Assembly (NCBI GenBank): GCA_031274665.1
Contig: JAISPV010000104.1
Location: 1-7,941, forward strand
Length of the DNA stretch: 7,941 bases
Direction: 5' to 3'
DNA from: Candidatus Methanoplasma sp.
Lineage (GTDB): Archaea; Thermoplasmatota; Thermoplasmata; Methanomassiliicoccales; Methanomethylophilaceae
In this document: positions 1-5,820 of the stretch, in pieces
How positions within the stretch are numbered: the stretch's first letter is position 1
Layout: each line of letters begins with the position of its first letter
Position numbers and translations under genes: made by a program
The notes under the pieces: generated by a model
What the model saw: only the letters and a program-made list of their open reading frames with translations
Database searches by the model: none
Told to the model about the DNA's origin: nothing

Positions 1-624
1 GCCCTCAATGCAGTAATGTCCGCATGTGAAGGGAACATTGAGTACGATATCGAGGTGATCGAGCTTGTTCACGGCGGGAGAGTGGAATTCGGCGGGTTCG
101 CGGTATCTGCCTTCGGGACGGATCACACCGTGCCGTCCCTCGGCTACAAACTGTCGGAGAAGGAATCGAAAGGCAGATTCGACAAAAAGAAAGCGATCGC
201 GCTGGGTCTCACCCCCGGCCCGGACTTCGCGAGGCTGGAGGAAGGCAAGGCGGTAGGGAATGTGACCCAGGAAATGGTGATAGGCCCCTCAAGGCCGGGA
301 TGCAGCCTTGTCTATTCGGGAGACACCGCCCCCTGCAGAGAGTTATCGGAAGCCGCGGCGGGAGCGGACGTACTCATACACGAATCCACTTTCTCCGGCA
401 GGCAGTCGAAACTTGCGGCGGAACATAAACATTCCACTTCGGTGCAGGCGGCCGAGACGGCCAAAGGATGCGGGTGCAGGGTGTTGTTCCTCGTTCATAT
501 CAGCAACAGGAATGAGGATAAAAAAGCGATAGAAAAAGAGGCCAAAGCGGTGTTCGAAGGCTCGATCGTCCCTAATGACATGGATGCATACAAAGTATCG
601 AAGGACGGCATCGAACCGGTCTGA
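1..624 (+). CDS. rnz: Ribonuclease Z, C-terminal part (5' end outside window)
   Basis: RNase Z is a zinc-dependent metallo-beta-lactamase-fold endonuclease that cuts the 3' trailer from precursor tRNAs. The frame is open from base 1, so the gene starts upstream; the ATG at 16 is internal. Visible family signatures, in order: a TDHTVPSLGYKL stretch (bases 118-156) carrying a conserved His, then the RNase Z-specific segment with GRFDKKKAIALGLTPGPDF (172-228), which corresponds to the tRNA-binding exosite region. Next come SGDT (316-327) with the metal-binding Asp, an HES motif (379-387), HST (430-438), and the terminal metal-ligand motif HISNR (496-510). The N-terminal HxHxDH zinc motif would lie before the window. 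The C-terminus looks complete and ends in TGA. No partner gene follows within operon distance; 110 bases separate it from the next gene. The family call is secure. Confidence 0.95.
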   Translation, partial: ALNAVMSACEGNIEYDIEVIELVHGGRVEFGGFAVSAFGTDHTVPSLGYKLSEKESKGRFDKKKAIALGLTPGPDFARLEEGKAVGNVTQEMVIGPSRPGCSLVYSGDTAPCRELSEAAAGADVLIHESTFSGRQSKLAAEHKHSTSVQAAETAKGCGCRVLFLVHISNRNEDKKAIEKEAKAVFEGSIVPNDMDAYKVSKDGIEPV

Positions 625-667
625 GAAGGCCTGTTTCGCCGTCATCATACCACCCCCTTTGAATTAC

Positions 668-728
668 TTTATTAACAAAGAAATACTAACGTTTTTCATT
701 AAATAGGTTTTAGGTCTACCGAGAAGGA
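668..728 (+). promoter_or_regulatory. Probable promoter and ribosome binding site of the SAM synthetase operon
   Basis: The 110-base gap after RNase Z turns A/T-rich from about 661. TTTATTAA at 668-675 is the best TATA-like element, placing transcription start near 695-700. A second candidate, TTAAATAG (699-706), would leave almost no leader. GAGAAGGA at 721-728 is a purine-rich ribosome binding site six bases before the ATG, so a leadered transcript from the first box fits better. The gap also holds a pyrimidine tract (651-660) and TTTTT (692-696) that might end RNase Z transcription. The assignment rests on pattern only. Confidence 0.4.
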
Positions 729-734
729 ACGAAA

Positions 735-1958
735 ATGGCAAAAAACATTCACGTAACAGGCGTCGATGAGATACCGCTGCCGAAAAGGAACATCGAGATA
801 GTAGAAAGAAAAGGAATAGGACATCCAGACAGCGTCGCCGACGCACTCGCGGAAGAGGTAAGCAGAGCGCTCTGCAAGATGTACGTAAAAGAACACGGGC
901 ACATCCTCCACCATAACACGGACGAGACCCAGATAGCCGCAGGGCAGGCAGCTCCGAGGTTCGGAGGGGGGCACGTCATAGACCCGTCCTACATCCTGTT
1001 GGTGGGCCGTACCACCACCCACATCGGCGAAGGGAAGAACCTGAGGTCGCTTCCGTGCAAACCGACAGCCCTTGCGGCGGCCAGGAGCTATCTGAAAAAG
1101 ACATTCCCCAACCTGAATACGGACTCTGAGGTAATAGTGGACGCAAAGCTCGGGATGGGGTCGGACGACCTCACAGGTGTATATAAAGCATCCGGCCACC
1201 TTGCTAACGATACGTCGTTCGGCGTCGGATACGCGCCTTATTCGATCACCGACAAGCTCGTTCTCAAAACAGAGGAGTACATAAACGGCAAGCTGAAGAG
1301 GAAACTGCCCGAAAGCGGACAGGACGTCAAGGTCATGGCGTCAAGGGTCGGCAACAAGATAACGATGACCGTGGCGTGCGCGATGGTCGACAGGTATCTC
1401 GAGGATGCGACCGCCTACAAGTCAGCGGTGCAGCAGCTGTACGATGCGACCCTCGACAATGCGCTGAAGGTCATCGGTTCGCAGAACGTCGATGTCGATC
1501 TGTACGTCAACACCGGGGACGACTATAAGAGAAAGGTCTATTACCTCACATGCACGGGAATGTCGCAGGAAATGGGAGACGACGGGTCGGTCGGAAGAGG
1601 GAACAGATGCAACGGCCTCATAACCCCGTTCAGACCGATGTCGATGGAAGCTACCTCGGGTAAGAACCCCATCACGCATATCGGAAAAATATACAATGTA
1701 ATGTCCAAGCTCATAGCGGACGATATCGCGAAAGCGGTCGGCGGGGATGCGGAGATACGCGTCAGGCTCCTTTCCCAGATAGGGAAGCCGGTCTCGGACC
1801 CGCTCAATGCGTCGGTCGAGATCGTGACTGTCGACGCCGACTCCGATCCGAGGCTTCCCAAGTGGAAGGCCGAAGCGGAATCGATCATGGTGGAATGGTT
1901 GGATAACATAGATAAGGTCACAGAGCTTATCATCAGTGGAAAGGTCAGAACGTTCTGA
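735..1958 (+). CDS. S-adenosylmethionine synthetase, archaeal type
   Basis: Makes S-adenosylmethionine from methionine and ATP, releasing phosphate and diphosphate; SAM is the cell's general methyl donor. At 407 aa it matches the archaeal MAT family (about 400 aa), which is very divergent from bacterial/eukaryotic MetK. Visible blocks: ERKGIGHPDSVAD (residues 24-36), the HHNTDETQ segment (59-66) followed by the glycine-rich GGGHVIDPSYILLVGRT (77-93), GMGSDDLTGVY (140-150), and a C-terminal block with GRGNRCNGLITPFRP (287-301) and MEATSGKNPITH (304-315). The Asp, His and Lys residues in these blocks are those expected to bind Mg, ATP and methionine. The start is supported by a purine-rich ribosome binding site at 721-728. 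It leads a probable three-gene operon; the next gene starts 27 bases after its TGA. The archaeal gene is often called mat or metK. No SAM-responsive RNA element is evident upstream. Confidence 0.97.
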   Translation: MAKNIHVTGVDEIPLPKRNIEIVERKGIGHPDSVADALAEEVSRALCKMYVKEHGHILHHNTDETQIAAGQAAPRFGGGHVIDPSYILLVGRTTTHIGEGKNLRSLPCKPTALAAARSYLKKTFPNLNTDSEVIVDAKLGMGSDDLTGVYKASGHLANDTSFGVGYAPYSITDKLVLKTEEYINGKLKRKLPESGQDVKVMASRVGNKITMTVACAMVDRYLEDATAYKSAVQQLYDATLDNALKVIGSQNVDVDLYVNTGDDYKRKVYYLTCTGMSQEMGDDGSVGRGNRCNGLITPFRPMSMEATSGKNPITHIGKIYNVMSKLIADDIAKAVGGDAEIRVRLLSQIGKPVSDPLNASVEIVTVDADSDPRLPKWKAEAESIMVEWLDNIDKVTELIISGKVRTF

Positions 1959-1985
1959 CGCTCAGGCTCATCCGGGGGATCGGTA

Positions 1986-2570
1986 ATGAAAATAATGGAA
2001 ATCCCGCTGTTCGGACCGATGTTCAGATTCAATGACGCAAGCATCTACTGGGCCCTTCATATCCTGTCGGACGGCAGAAGGCTGGGCAGAAAGAAACTGG
2101 CCGAGACGGTAGGCATCGGCGAAGGGAGCATGAGAAGGATCATCGACACGCTGAAAGAGTGGAATTTTATTGCTGTGAAACAGACAGGCATAACGATAAC
2201 AAGGGCCGGGCAGGCATTCCTCACCCAGATACCGATAAGGGTCGTGGATGTGGAACTCGGCGGATCGACGGTCGGAGATTATTCTCAGAGCATCCTCGTG
2301 ATGGGCGTGGCCAGTAAGATACACAACGGCATGCAGCAGAGGGACGCCGGCATCAAGGTCGGGGCGACCGGCTGCACGACCGTCGTCATAAGGGACGGAG
2401 TGCTAATGATACCTCCCGACTGGAACATCGATGAGAGGACGCCGGAGCTTGCTTACAAGATCCGCAAGGACACCGGCATAACGCAGAACGACGTGATCAT
2501 CGTAGGAAGCGCCAACGTGAAGACCCTTGCGGTGGAGGCGGCGATAAACGCGGCTTTCGAACTCATTTGA
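1986..2570 (+). CDS. Winged-helix transcriptional regulator with DUF4443-like C-terminal domain
   Basis: Predicted cytoplasmic DNA-binding protein of 194 aa. Residues about 15-75 form a winged helix-turn-helix: a helix with IYWALHILSDG, the HTH segment RKKLAETVGIGEGSMRRIID, then a wing ending in ITITRAGQAFL. Residues about 80-194 form a second alpha/beta domain with QRDAGIKVGATGCTTVVIRDG and a terminal VGSANVKTLAVEAAINAAFELI pattern. This layout and length recall the archaeal family annotated DUF4443 (AF0674-type putative regulators), whose ligand is unknown; that match is from memory. The ATG at 1986 is preceded by GGGGG (1974-1978) at suitable spacing; an in-frame ATG at 1995 is less well placed. 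Sitting 27 bases behind SAM synthetase and 29 before the TIM-barrel gene, it may regulate this operon or sense a related metabolite, but the sequence does not show which. Confidence 0.75.
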   Translation: MKIMEIPLFGPMFRFNDASIYWALHILSDGRRLGRKKLAETVGIGEGSMRRIIDTLKEWNFIAVKQTGITITRAGQAFLTQIPIRVVDVELGGSTVGDYSQSILVMGVASKIHNGMQQRDAGIKVGATGCTTVVIRDGVLMIPPDWNIDERTPELAYKIRKDTGITQNDVIIVGSANVKTLAVEAAINAAFELI

Positions 2571-2599
2571 GACCAATGTTGAAGAAACGGTAACAGACA

Positions 2600-3556
2600 A
2601 TGAAACACCTGATCAGCTATTCGGTCTATCAGCCCCTCGAGGACCTTCCCCGGAACGGGGACGGTCTGAAAGAGATAGGATGCGACGGAGTGGAGCTGTT
2701 CACTGTGTTCGAAAAAGGACCAAGTATGTACAGGAGTATCTCGCCCTCCGTCCATCTCCCTTTTGCGATCGATTGGTACAGTTCATGGATGGGTCTTGCG
2801 GACCCGGACGAATTCGATGAAGATAACGTGAAACATCTCGCATACGGAAGGGACAGGGACGAGATAGTAAGGAATCTGAGAGCATCGATCGAATACGCGG
2901 CGGAAATAGAGCCGGCGTACGGCGTCCTCCACGCAAGCAGCACAGATCTGGACGAATCGATGCTGAGGAAGCAGACCGGCGACAGCAGAGAGATACTCAG
3001 GGGGTTCTGCGAGATGGTGAACCGGGCAGTATCCGGATTCAGGAGCGGCGAGCCCCCGTTCAGACTGGCCTTTGAGAACTTATGGTGGCCCGGCCTCAGG
3101 CTGCTGGACCCTTGGGAATACAGATTCATGTGCTCGCACCTGGAGTTTGACAACTGGGGGTTCTGTCTCGACACAGGGCACATGATGAACACACTCCAGG
3201 ACGCTTATGACGAACAGACATGCGTCGAGAGGCTGCTGGAGATATTCGGCAGGTATCCGGAAGAGATGAAAGAACGCATAGGCACGGTGCATCTGCATGT
3301 GAGCACCAGTGCCGAATACAGGAACACCTTCGAGGAGGTCAAAAGACCCCCCCGCGAGACCATGAAAGAGACGATCGCGAGGGTCTACCCCCACATAATG
3401 AAGATAGACCAGCACAGACCGTTCTCCGGCGGAGGGTGCAAGCTGCTGGTCGATGAGCTTTCTCCGGATTTCGTCACCCATGAGATGATGGGATCTAGGT
3501 CGGAGGATGTGATAGGGGATTTCATCCGGCAAAGGACGTTCTTCCCATACGGCTGA
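2600..3556 (+). CDS. Sugar phosphate isomerase/epimerase-like TIM-barrel protein (AP endonuclease 2 superfamily)
   Basis: A 318-aa xylose-isomerase-like TIM barrel. Visible strand-end motifs that usually carry metal or substrate ligands: SVHLPF (residues 50-55, His52), GVLHASS (108-114, His111), LAFENLWWPG (156-165, Glu159), CLDTGHMMN (189-197, Asp191 and His194), VHLHVS (230-235, His231/His233), DQHRPFSGGG (270-279, His272) and THEM (293-296, Glu295). The near-complete His/Glu/Asp set argues for an active metal-dependent enzyme. Substrate cannot be told: the superfamily covers sugar isomerases and epimerases, inosose enzymes and endonuclease IV. The double Trp after the FEN motif is unlike typical endonuclease IV, so a DNA-repair role seems less likely. 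The ATG at 2600 is fixed by an in-frame TAA at 2591. The ribosome binding site is weak (GAAGAAACGG, 2581-2590), which fits translation as a downstream operon gene. It lies 29 bases after the winged-helix gene. Confidence 0.8.
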   Translation: MKHLISYSVYQPLEDLPRNGDGLKEIGCDGVELFTVFEKGPSMYRSISPSVHLPFAIDWYSSWMGLADPDEFDEDNVKHLAYGRDRDEIVRNLRASIEYAAEIEPAYGVLHASSTDLDESMLRKQTGDSREILRGFCEMVNRAVSGFRSGEPPFRLAFENLWWPGLRLLDPWEYRFMCSHLEFDNWGFCLDTGHMMNTLQDAYDEQTCVERLLEIFGRYPEEMKERIGTVHLHVSTSAEYRNTFEEVKRPPRETMKETIARVYPHIMKIDQHRPFSGGGCKLLVDELSPDFVTHEMMGSRSEDVIGDFIRQRTFFPYG

Positions 3557-3579
3557 ACGGCGATCGGTCGTGTTCCCTC

Positions 3580-3601
3580 AACGAAAAGCACGTCGTTTTT
3601 T
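3580..3601 (+). terminator. Hairpin plus T-run between convergent genes
   Basis: AACGA (3580-3584) pairs with TCGTT (3593-3597) around an 8-base loop, and the run continues as TTTT to 3601 (six consecutive T from 3596). It sits 24 bases after the TIM-barrel stop, between two convergent transcription units, so it is a plausible terminator for the + strand operon. An outer complementary pair (GATCGG 3562-3567 and CCGATC 3615-3620) could enclose it. On the - strand the hairpin is not followed by T, so it would serve the zinc-ribbon side poorly. Archaeal termination often needs only the T-run. Confidence 0.5.
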
Positions 3602-3627
3602 GAACCTTTCCCTGCCGATCCCGAAGG

Positions 3628-3893
3628 TCATTCTGTGTGATGTCCTTTCCGTGCCGGAAGCTCTCTCATCATGTCCTCCGCGGTTTTTTCCGCCGCCGAC
3701 CCATCCAGGCACCGGGCTCTCACGATGAAGGAGGTCAGGTCTTTCAATTTCTCTTCAAAGGACTGCATGGAACCGTCGGCTCTCGCACAGTACACGCAAT
3801 AGTCCCACTCATATTGCCCATGGCAAATTCAGCTTGTGAGGTCATAGGCATTCCGCACACAATACATATTCTCATATGTTTTTCCTGTTTCAT
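3628..3893 (-). pseudogene. Small zinc-ribbon protein gene, split by a one-base frameshift
   Basis: Read on the minus strand from ATG 3893, the first frame gives 29 codons beginning MKQEKHMRICIVCGMPM and reaching EFAMGNMS, then runs into TGA at 3746-3744 after 19 unrelated codons (a 49-aa product). From the G at 3804 the next frame continues the protein as DYCVYCARADGSM, then SFEEKLKDLTSFIVRARCLD, to TGA at 3630-3628 (58 codons). Joined with one extra G in the GGG run (3806-3804), the product is 88 aa. It has two zinc knuckles, CIVC and CVYC, either side of the break. This layout (CGMPM, EFA, DYC-YCA, DGSM, EEK, late ARxLD-type helix) matches the 'putative zinc ribbon domain' family of about 80-90 aa. 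Its ATG overlaps the TetR stop as ATGA. A second Met at 3875-3873 is an alternative start. The break could be a real mutation, phase variation or a sequencing error. Confidence 0.82.
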
Positions 3894-4480
3894 TTTTTGA
3901 TAAGTACCATATAACTATCTACCAGCTCGTCTTTGCGGCTGTTCAGCACAGATCGGCCGGGGGCGAACAATTCGCTGTTCAGGAGATAGTAATGCAGCAA
4001 GGCCATCCAAGTGTTGAACAGAATATGGAGCGGAATTGGTTTTATCTCATTCTTTTCGGCGTTGTTCTCAATGACATTCCCAAAATGGGAAGAAGCGGCA
4101 GACTGTATCGCGATCAGAGCGGTCATTGCACCCCGAGGCAGAGATGACACGTCCGTGATCATTTTTTTGTAGAAGGATTCGTACTTCGTCAGGATCTCGA
4201 TGTGCGTATACAGGAATTTTTTCAGATCGTCCTCGGTCTCCGAGAGCCCGTGCAGTTTCTCGCCCAGTTCAGAGGCGAATCTATCGAGTATGTTCTGCAA
4301 CAGGCCCTCCCTTGTCGGAAAATGGACGAAGATGGAACCGTGAGCCAAGCCGGCTTCCTGTGCGATGACGTTCGTCGGGACCGAAAAACCGCGTTCAGCA
4401 TACACGGCCGCGGCGGTATTGATGATGTGTTCCCGGGTCGCTGCCTTTTGGATCTGACGTCTGCTTTGAACATCCGGCAT
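3890..4480 (-). CDS. TetR/AcrR-family transcriptional regulator
   Basis: A 196-aa one-component repressor. The N-terminal DNA-binding domain spans about residues 10-56: helix 1 REHIINTAAAVYAERGF (16-32), then the HTH with VIAQEAGLAHGSIFVHFPTREGLL (38-61), the family's most conserved stretch. Residues about 65-196 are a helical ligand-binding/dimerisation domain of normal length, without a recognisable ligand signature. The ATG at 4480-4478 has a good ribosome binding site: TGAGGT on the minus strand (4492-4487) with six bases of spacing. The stop TGA (3892-3890) overlaps the start of the zinc-ribbon gene as ATGA, so the two are probably translationally coupled. A perfect 18-base palindrome 18-35 bases upstream of the start is the likely operator, suggesting autorepression. 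No efflux pump or other classic TetR target lies within the window. TetR regulators are less common in archaea than in bacteria, so horizontal origin is possible but not shown. Confidence 0.93.
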   Translation of the reverse strand: MPDVQSRRQIQKAATREHIINTAAAVYAERGFSVPTNVIAQEAGLAHGSIFVHFPTREGLLQNILDRFASELGEKLHGLSETEDDLKKFLYTHIEILTKYESFYKKMITDVSSLPRGAMTALIAIQSAASSHFGNVIENNAEKNEIKPIPLHILFNTWMALLHYYLLNSELFAPGRSVLNSRKDELVDSYMVLIKK

Positions 4481-4497
4481 ATAATGACCTCATAGTC

Positions 4498-4515
4498 AAT
4501 GAGTATATACTCATT
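4498..4515. promoter_or_regulatory. Perfect 18-bp palindrome, probable TetR operator overlapping core promoter
   Basis: AATGAGTATATACTCATT is identical to its own reverse complement and lies 18-35 bases before the TetR ATG. A further CTCAT half-site at 4489-4493 forms a second, imperfect inverted pair (CTCAT-N5-ATGAG) with the left arm at 4499-4503. The palindrome's centre is TATATA, and minus-strand TATATAAT (4521-4514) abuts it, so a bound repressor would block TBP/TFB or initiation. TetR proteins typically bind such palindromes in their own promoter; the link here is inferred from position. Confidence 0.7.
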
Positions 4516-4597
4516 ATATATGCTTTTCGCAGATGAACAAGCGCCCTCGGCGTTCACGAGGTTCCTTTATAAGACAATAGGACCCGCGTGACGAATT

Positions 4598-4635
4598 CTA
4601 TAAATAATACTTTAATAATGGACTCTGCCAGAGGA
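4598..4635 (+). promoter_or_regulatory. Promoter and ribosome binding site of L40e gene
   Basis: CTATAAATA at 4598-4606 is a strong archaeal TATA-like box, predicting a start near 4625-4630. AGAGGA (4630-4635) is the ribosome binding site, seven bases before the ATG at 4643. The leader would then be only about 15 bases. A second TATA-like TTTATAAG at 4566-4573 could give an alternative upstream start. The rest of the 162-base divergent gap to TetR holds the TetR operator and a weak GAAC/GTTC hairpin around 4535-4555, with no further gene seen. Confidence 0.55.
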
Positions 4636-4642
4636 ATAAATA

Positions 4643-4792
4643 ATGGCACGTTTCAAAGAGGCTGAGCACAGGCTCCTTGAGAAATCCGTCTGCATGAACT
4701 GCTATGCAACGAACCCCAGGAAAGCAGACAAATGCCGCAAGTGCGGATACAGCAACCTCAGGCCTAAGGCCAAAGAGAGCAGAAAGCAGTGA
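4643..4792 (+). CDS. rpl40e: 50S ribosomal protein L40e
   Basis: A 49-aa zinc-ribbon protein of the large ribosomal subunit, shared by archaea and eukaryotes (fused to ubiquitin in eukaryotes, free here as usual in archaea). It starts [17 protein letters not shown], with the typical MARF-EAE-RLL opening. A C4 zinc knuckle follows: CMNC (Cys17, Cys20), then the ATNPRKADK linker, then CRKC (Cys31, Cys34). It ends [15 protein letters not shown], the conserved NLRPKAKE tail. Length matches archaeal L40e (about 48-55 aa). The start is supported by AGAGGA seven bases upstream and a TATA box before that. The gene is monocistronic or leads the next cluster; 113 bases separate it from the receiver-DUF835 gene, which has its own promoter-like element. 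Confidence 0.97.
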   Translation: MARFKEAEHRLLEKSVCMNCYATNPRKADKCRKCGYSNLRPKAKESRKQ

Positions 4793-4794
4793 CA

Positions 4795-4842
4795 GCTTTT
4801 CCACATCCCGCCTGCGCTCTCAATGGGATCCGCAGGCCTTCG
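4795..4842 (+). terminator. Possible terminator / stem-loop after L40e
   Basis: Just past the L40e stop is a short T-run (TTTT near 4797-4800). A stem follows, of GCCTGCG (4810-4816) with CGCAGGC (4831-4837), seven perfect pairs around a 14-base loop, then CTTCG and T-richer sequence. Either element could end L40e transcription. There is no long T-run directly after the stem, so it may instead be a processing or leader structure. Confidence 0.35.
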
Positions 4843-4850
4843 TTCATTTG

Positions 4851-4905
4851 TTTAATATAGTTCGAGGACGGTCTAGGTACCACCTGACACCAGGGGGTAG
4901 GAAGG
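4851..4905 (+). promoter_or_regulatory. Probable promoter and strong ribosome binding site of receiver-DUF835/enolase cluster
   Basis: TTTAATATA at 4851-4859 is TATA-like and predicts transcription start near 4880-4885. The short leader ends in a G-rich tract, GGGGGT (4893-4898) followed by AGGAAGG (4899-4905), directly before ATG 4906. GGGGGT has the better spacing (seven bases). A small inverted repeat, AGGT/ACCT (4875-4885), lies near the predicted start. Confidence 0.45.
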
Positions 4906-5820
4906 ATGAGGATTCTGATAGCGGACGACAATGTTGCCCTCCAAGGGGTCCTGGCTGAGGTCGTCTCCGATGCCGGTCATTCGGTCGAGGTCGCGTCATC
5001 GGCGGACGGAGCGTTATCGTCCATCGGATCGTTCCGCCCGGACATGATACTTTTGGACGCAGATATGCAGGAAGGACACGGACTCACACTTTTGGACAGG
5101 ATGCAGAACAGCGTACCTTCCATCGATACACCGGTCATCATCATAAGAAGCTGGAACAGGCAGATACCTCAGGACGTTCCCATGGTCAAAGGCCTGATCG
5201 AAAAACCATTCACCGCACAGGACGTCATGGAAAGCATGGAAAAGGCACAAGTCGGGGAGACCGAGGTCAGGGAAACTCCGGTCGTTGTACCTGCGGCGAA
5301 ACAGTCCGATACCGATGAGAACGCGTCGAAAGAGACTCTGGCAAATAAAGGGGTCTCTTTCGGCAGATCGTATGTAATGTTCCGAAGTAACTCAAACGAG
5401 GTCCACGAACTGATCTCGATGTTCGGCAACGAGGGCCATGACGTATTGGTAGTGACCACCGGAAAGAAGAAGACGGTCCTAAGAAGGATCAAGAGCAAAA
5501 ACATTAACATCCTGGCAATGACGATCAGACTGCTCGGAGGCCGGTCGAACATCTATGGACTCGGCACGATGATCGACAACGTGAACGGTTTCGTAAAGAG
5601 CAACCTTCGGCCGGTCGTCGCTTTCGACGATCTGGAACAGATAATACACAGGAACGGCATGAATTCGACGCTCACTGCTTTACATCAGCTGATCACAAGT
5701 AAATACGACAGGGACCTGACGTTCCTCGTCTCCGTGAATCCCAGAGGGTTCACCAATAAGGATAAAGAGATCCTACTAAAACATATGATAAATCGTGACC
5801 CGAACGGGGAGTTAGCATGA
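4906..5820 (+). CDS. Response-regulator receiver protein with C-terminal DUF835 domain
   Basis: A 304-aa cytoplasmic signalling protein without a DNA-binding domain. Residues 1-115 are a receiver domain: MRILIADDN gives the acidic pocket (Asp7, Asp8), MILLDADM the phospho-acceptor Asp51, VIIIRSW a Ser82 at the usual Thr/Ser site, and LIEKPF the conserved Lys100. All core residues needed for phosphorylation are present. Residues about 116-150 are a polar, acidic linker. Residues about 153-297 resemble DUF835, an archaeal domain of unknown function, with its usual pattern of an opening strand (RSYVMFRSN), a middle VVAFDDLEQIIHRNG segment and a closing FLVSVNPRGFTNKDKEILLKHM. No histidine kinase is in the window. 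Its TGA overlaps the enolase ATG as ATGA, so translation is probably coupled. What it does to its neighbours, if anything, is unknown. The start is fixed by the G-rich ribosome binding site. Confidence 0.88.
   Translation: MRILIADDNVALQGVLAEVVSDAGHSVEVASSADGALSSIGSFRPDMILLDADMQEGHGLTLLDRMQNSVPSIDTPVIIIRSWNRQIPQDVPMVKGLIEKPFTAQDVMESMEKAQVGETEVRETPVVVPAAKQSDTDENASKETLANKGVSFGRSYVMFRSNSNEVHELISMFGNEGHDVLVVTTGKKKTVLRRIKSKNINILAMTIRLLGGRSNIYGLGTMIDNVNGFVKSNLRPVVAFDDLEQIIHRNGMNSTLTALHQLITSKYDRDLTFLVSVNPRGFTNKDKEILLKHMINRDPNGELA

Noticed and set aside
625..734. SAM riboswitch upstream of SAM synthetase
   Set aside because: The gap is short and A/T-rich with no multi-helix core, and the predicted leader is only about 35-40 bases; known SAM riboswitches are bacterial.
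699..1199. A 166-codon minus-strand open frame opposite SAM synthetase
   Set aside because: It covers highly conserved SAM synthetase codons, has no family resemblance and no promoter or ribosome binding site pointing that way.
2600..3556. Endonuclease IV (DNA repair) for the TIM-barrel gene
   Set aside because: It has a similar fold and metal ligands, but the spacing and the FENLWWPG and HRPFSGGG motifs do not look like Nfo signatures.
3780..3815. Programmed -1 ribosomal frameshift as the explanation for the split zinc-ribbon gene
   Set aside because: The site reads AGT GGG ACT with only three Gs and no X XXY YYZ heptamer, and I see no obvious downstream structure; a lost G is simpler.
3637..3900. 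An 87-codon + strand open frame between the TIM-barrel and TetR genes
   Set aside because: Its sequence has no recognisable family and it is the antisense of the zinc-ribbon gene, whose two halves show clear motifs on the minus strand.
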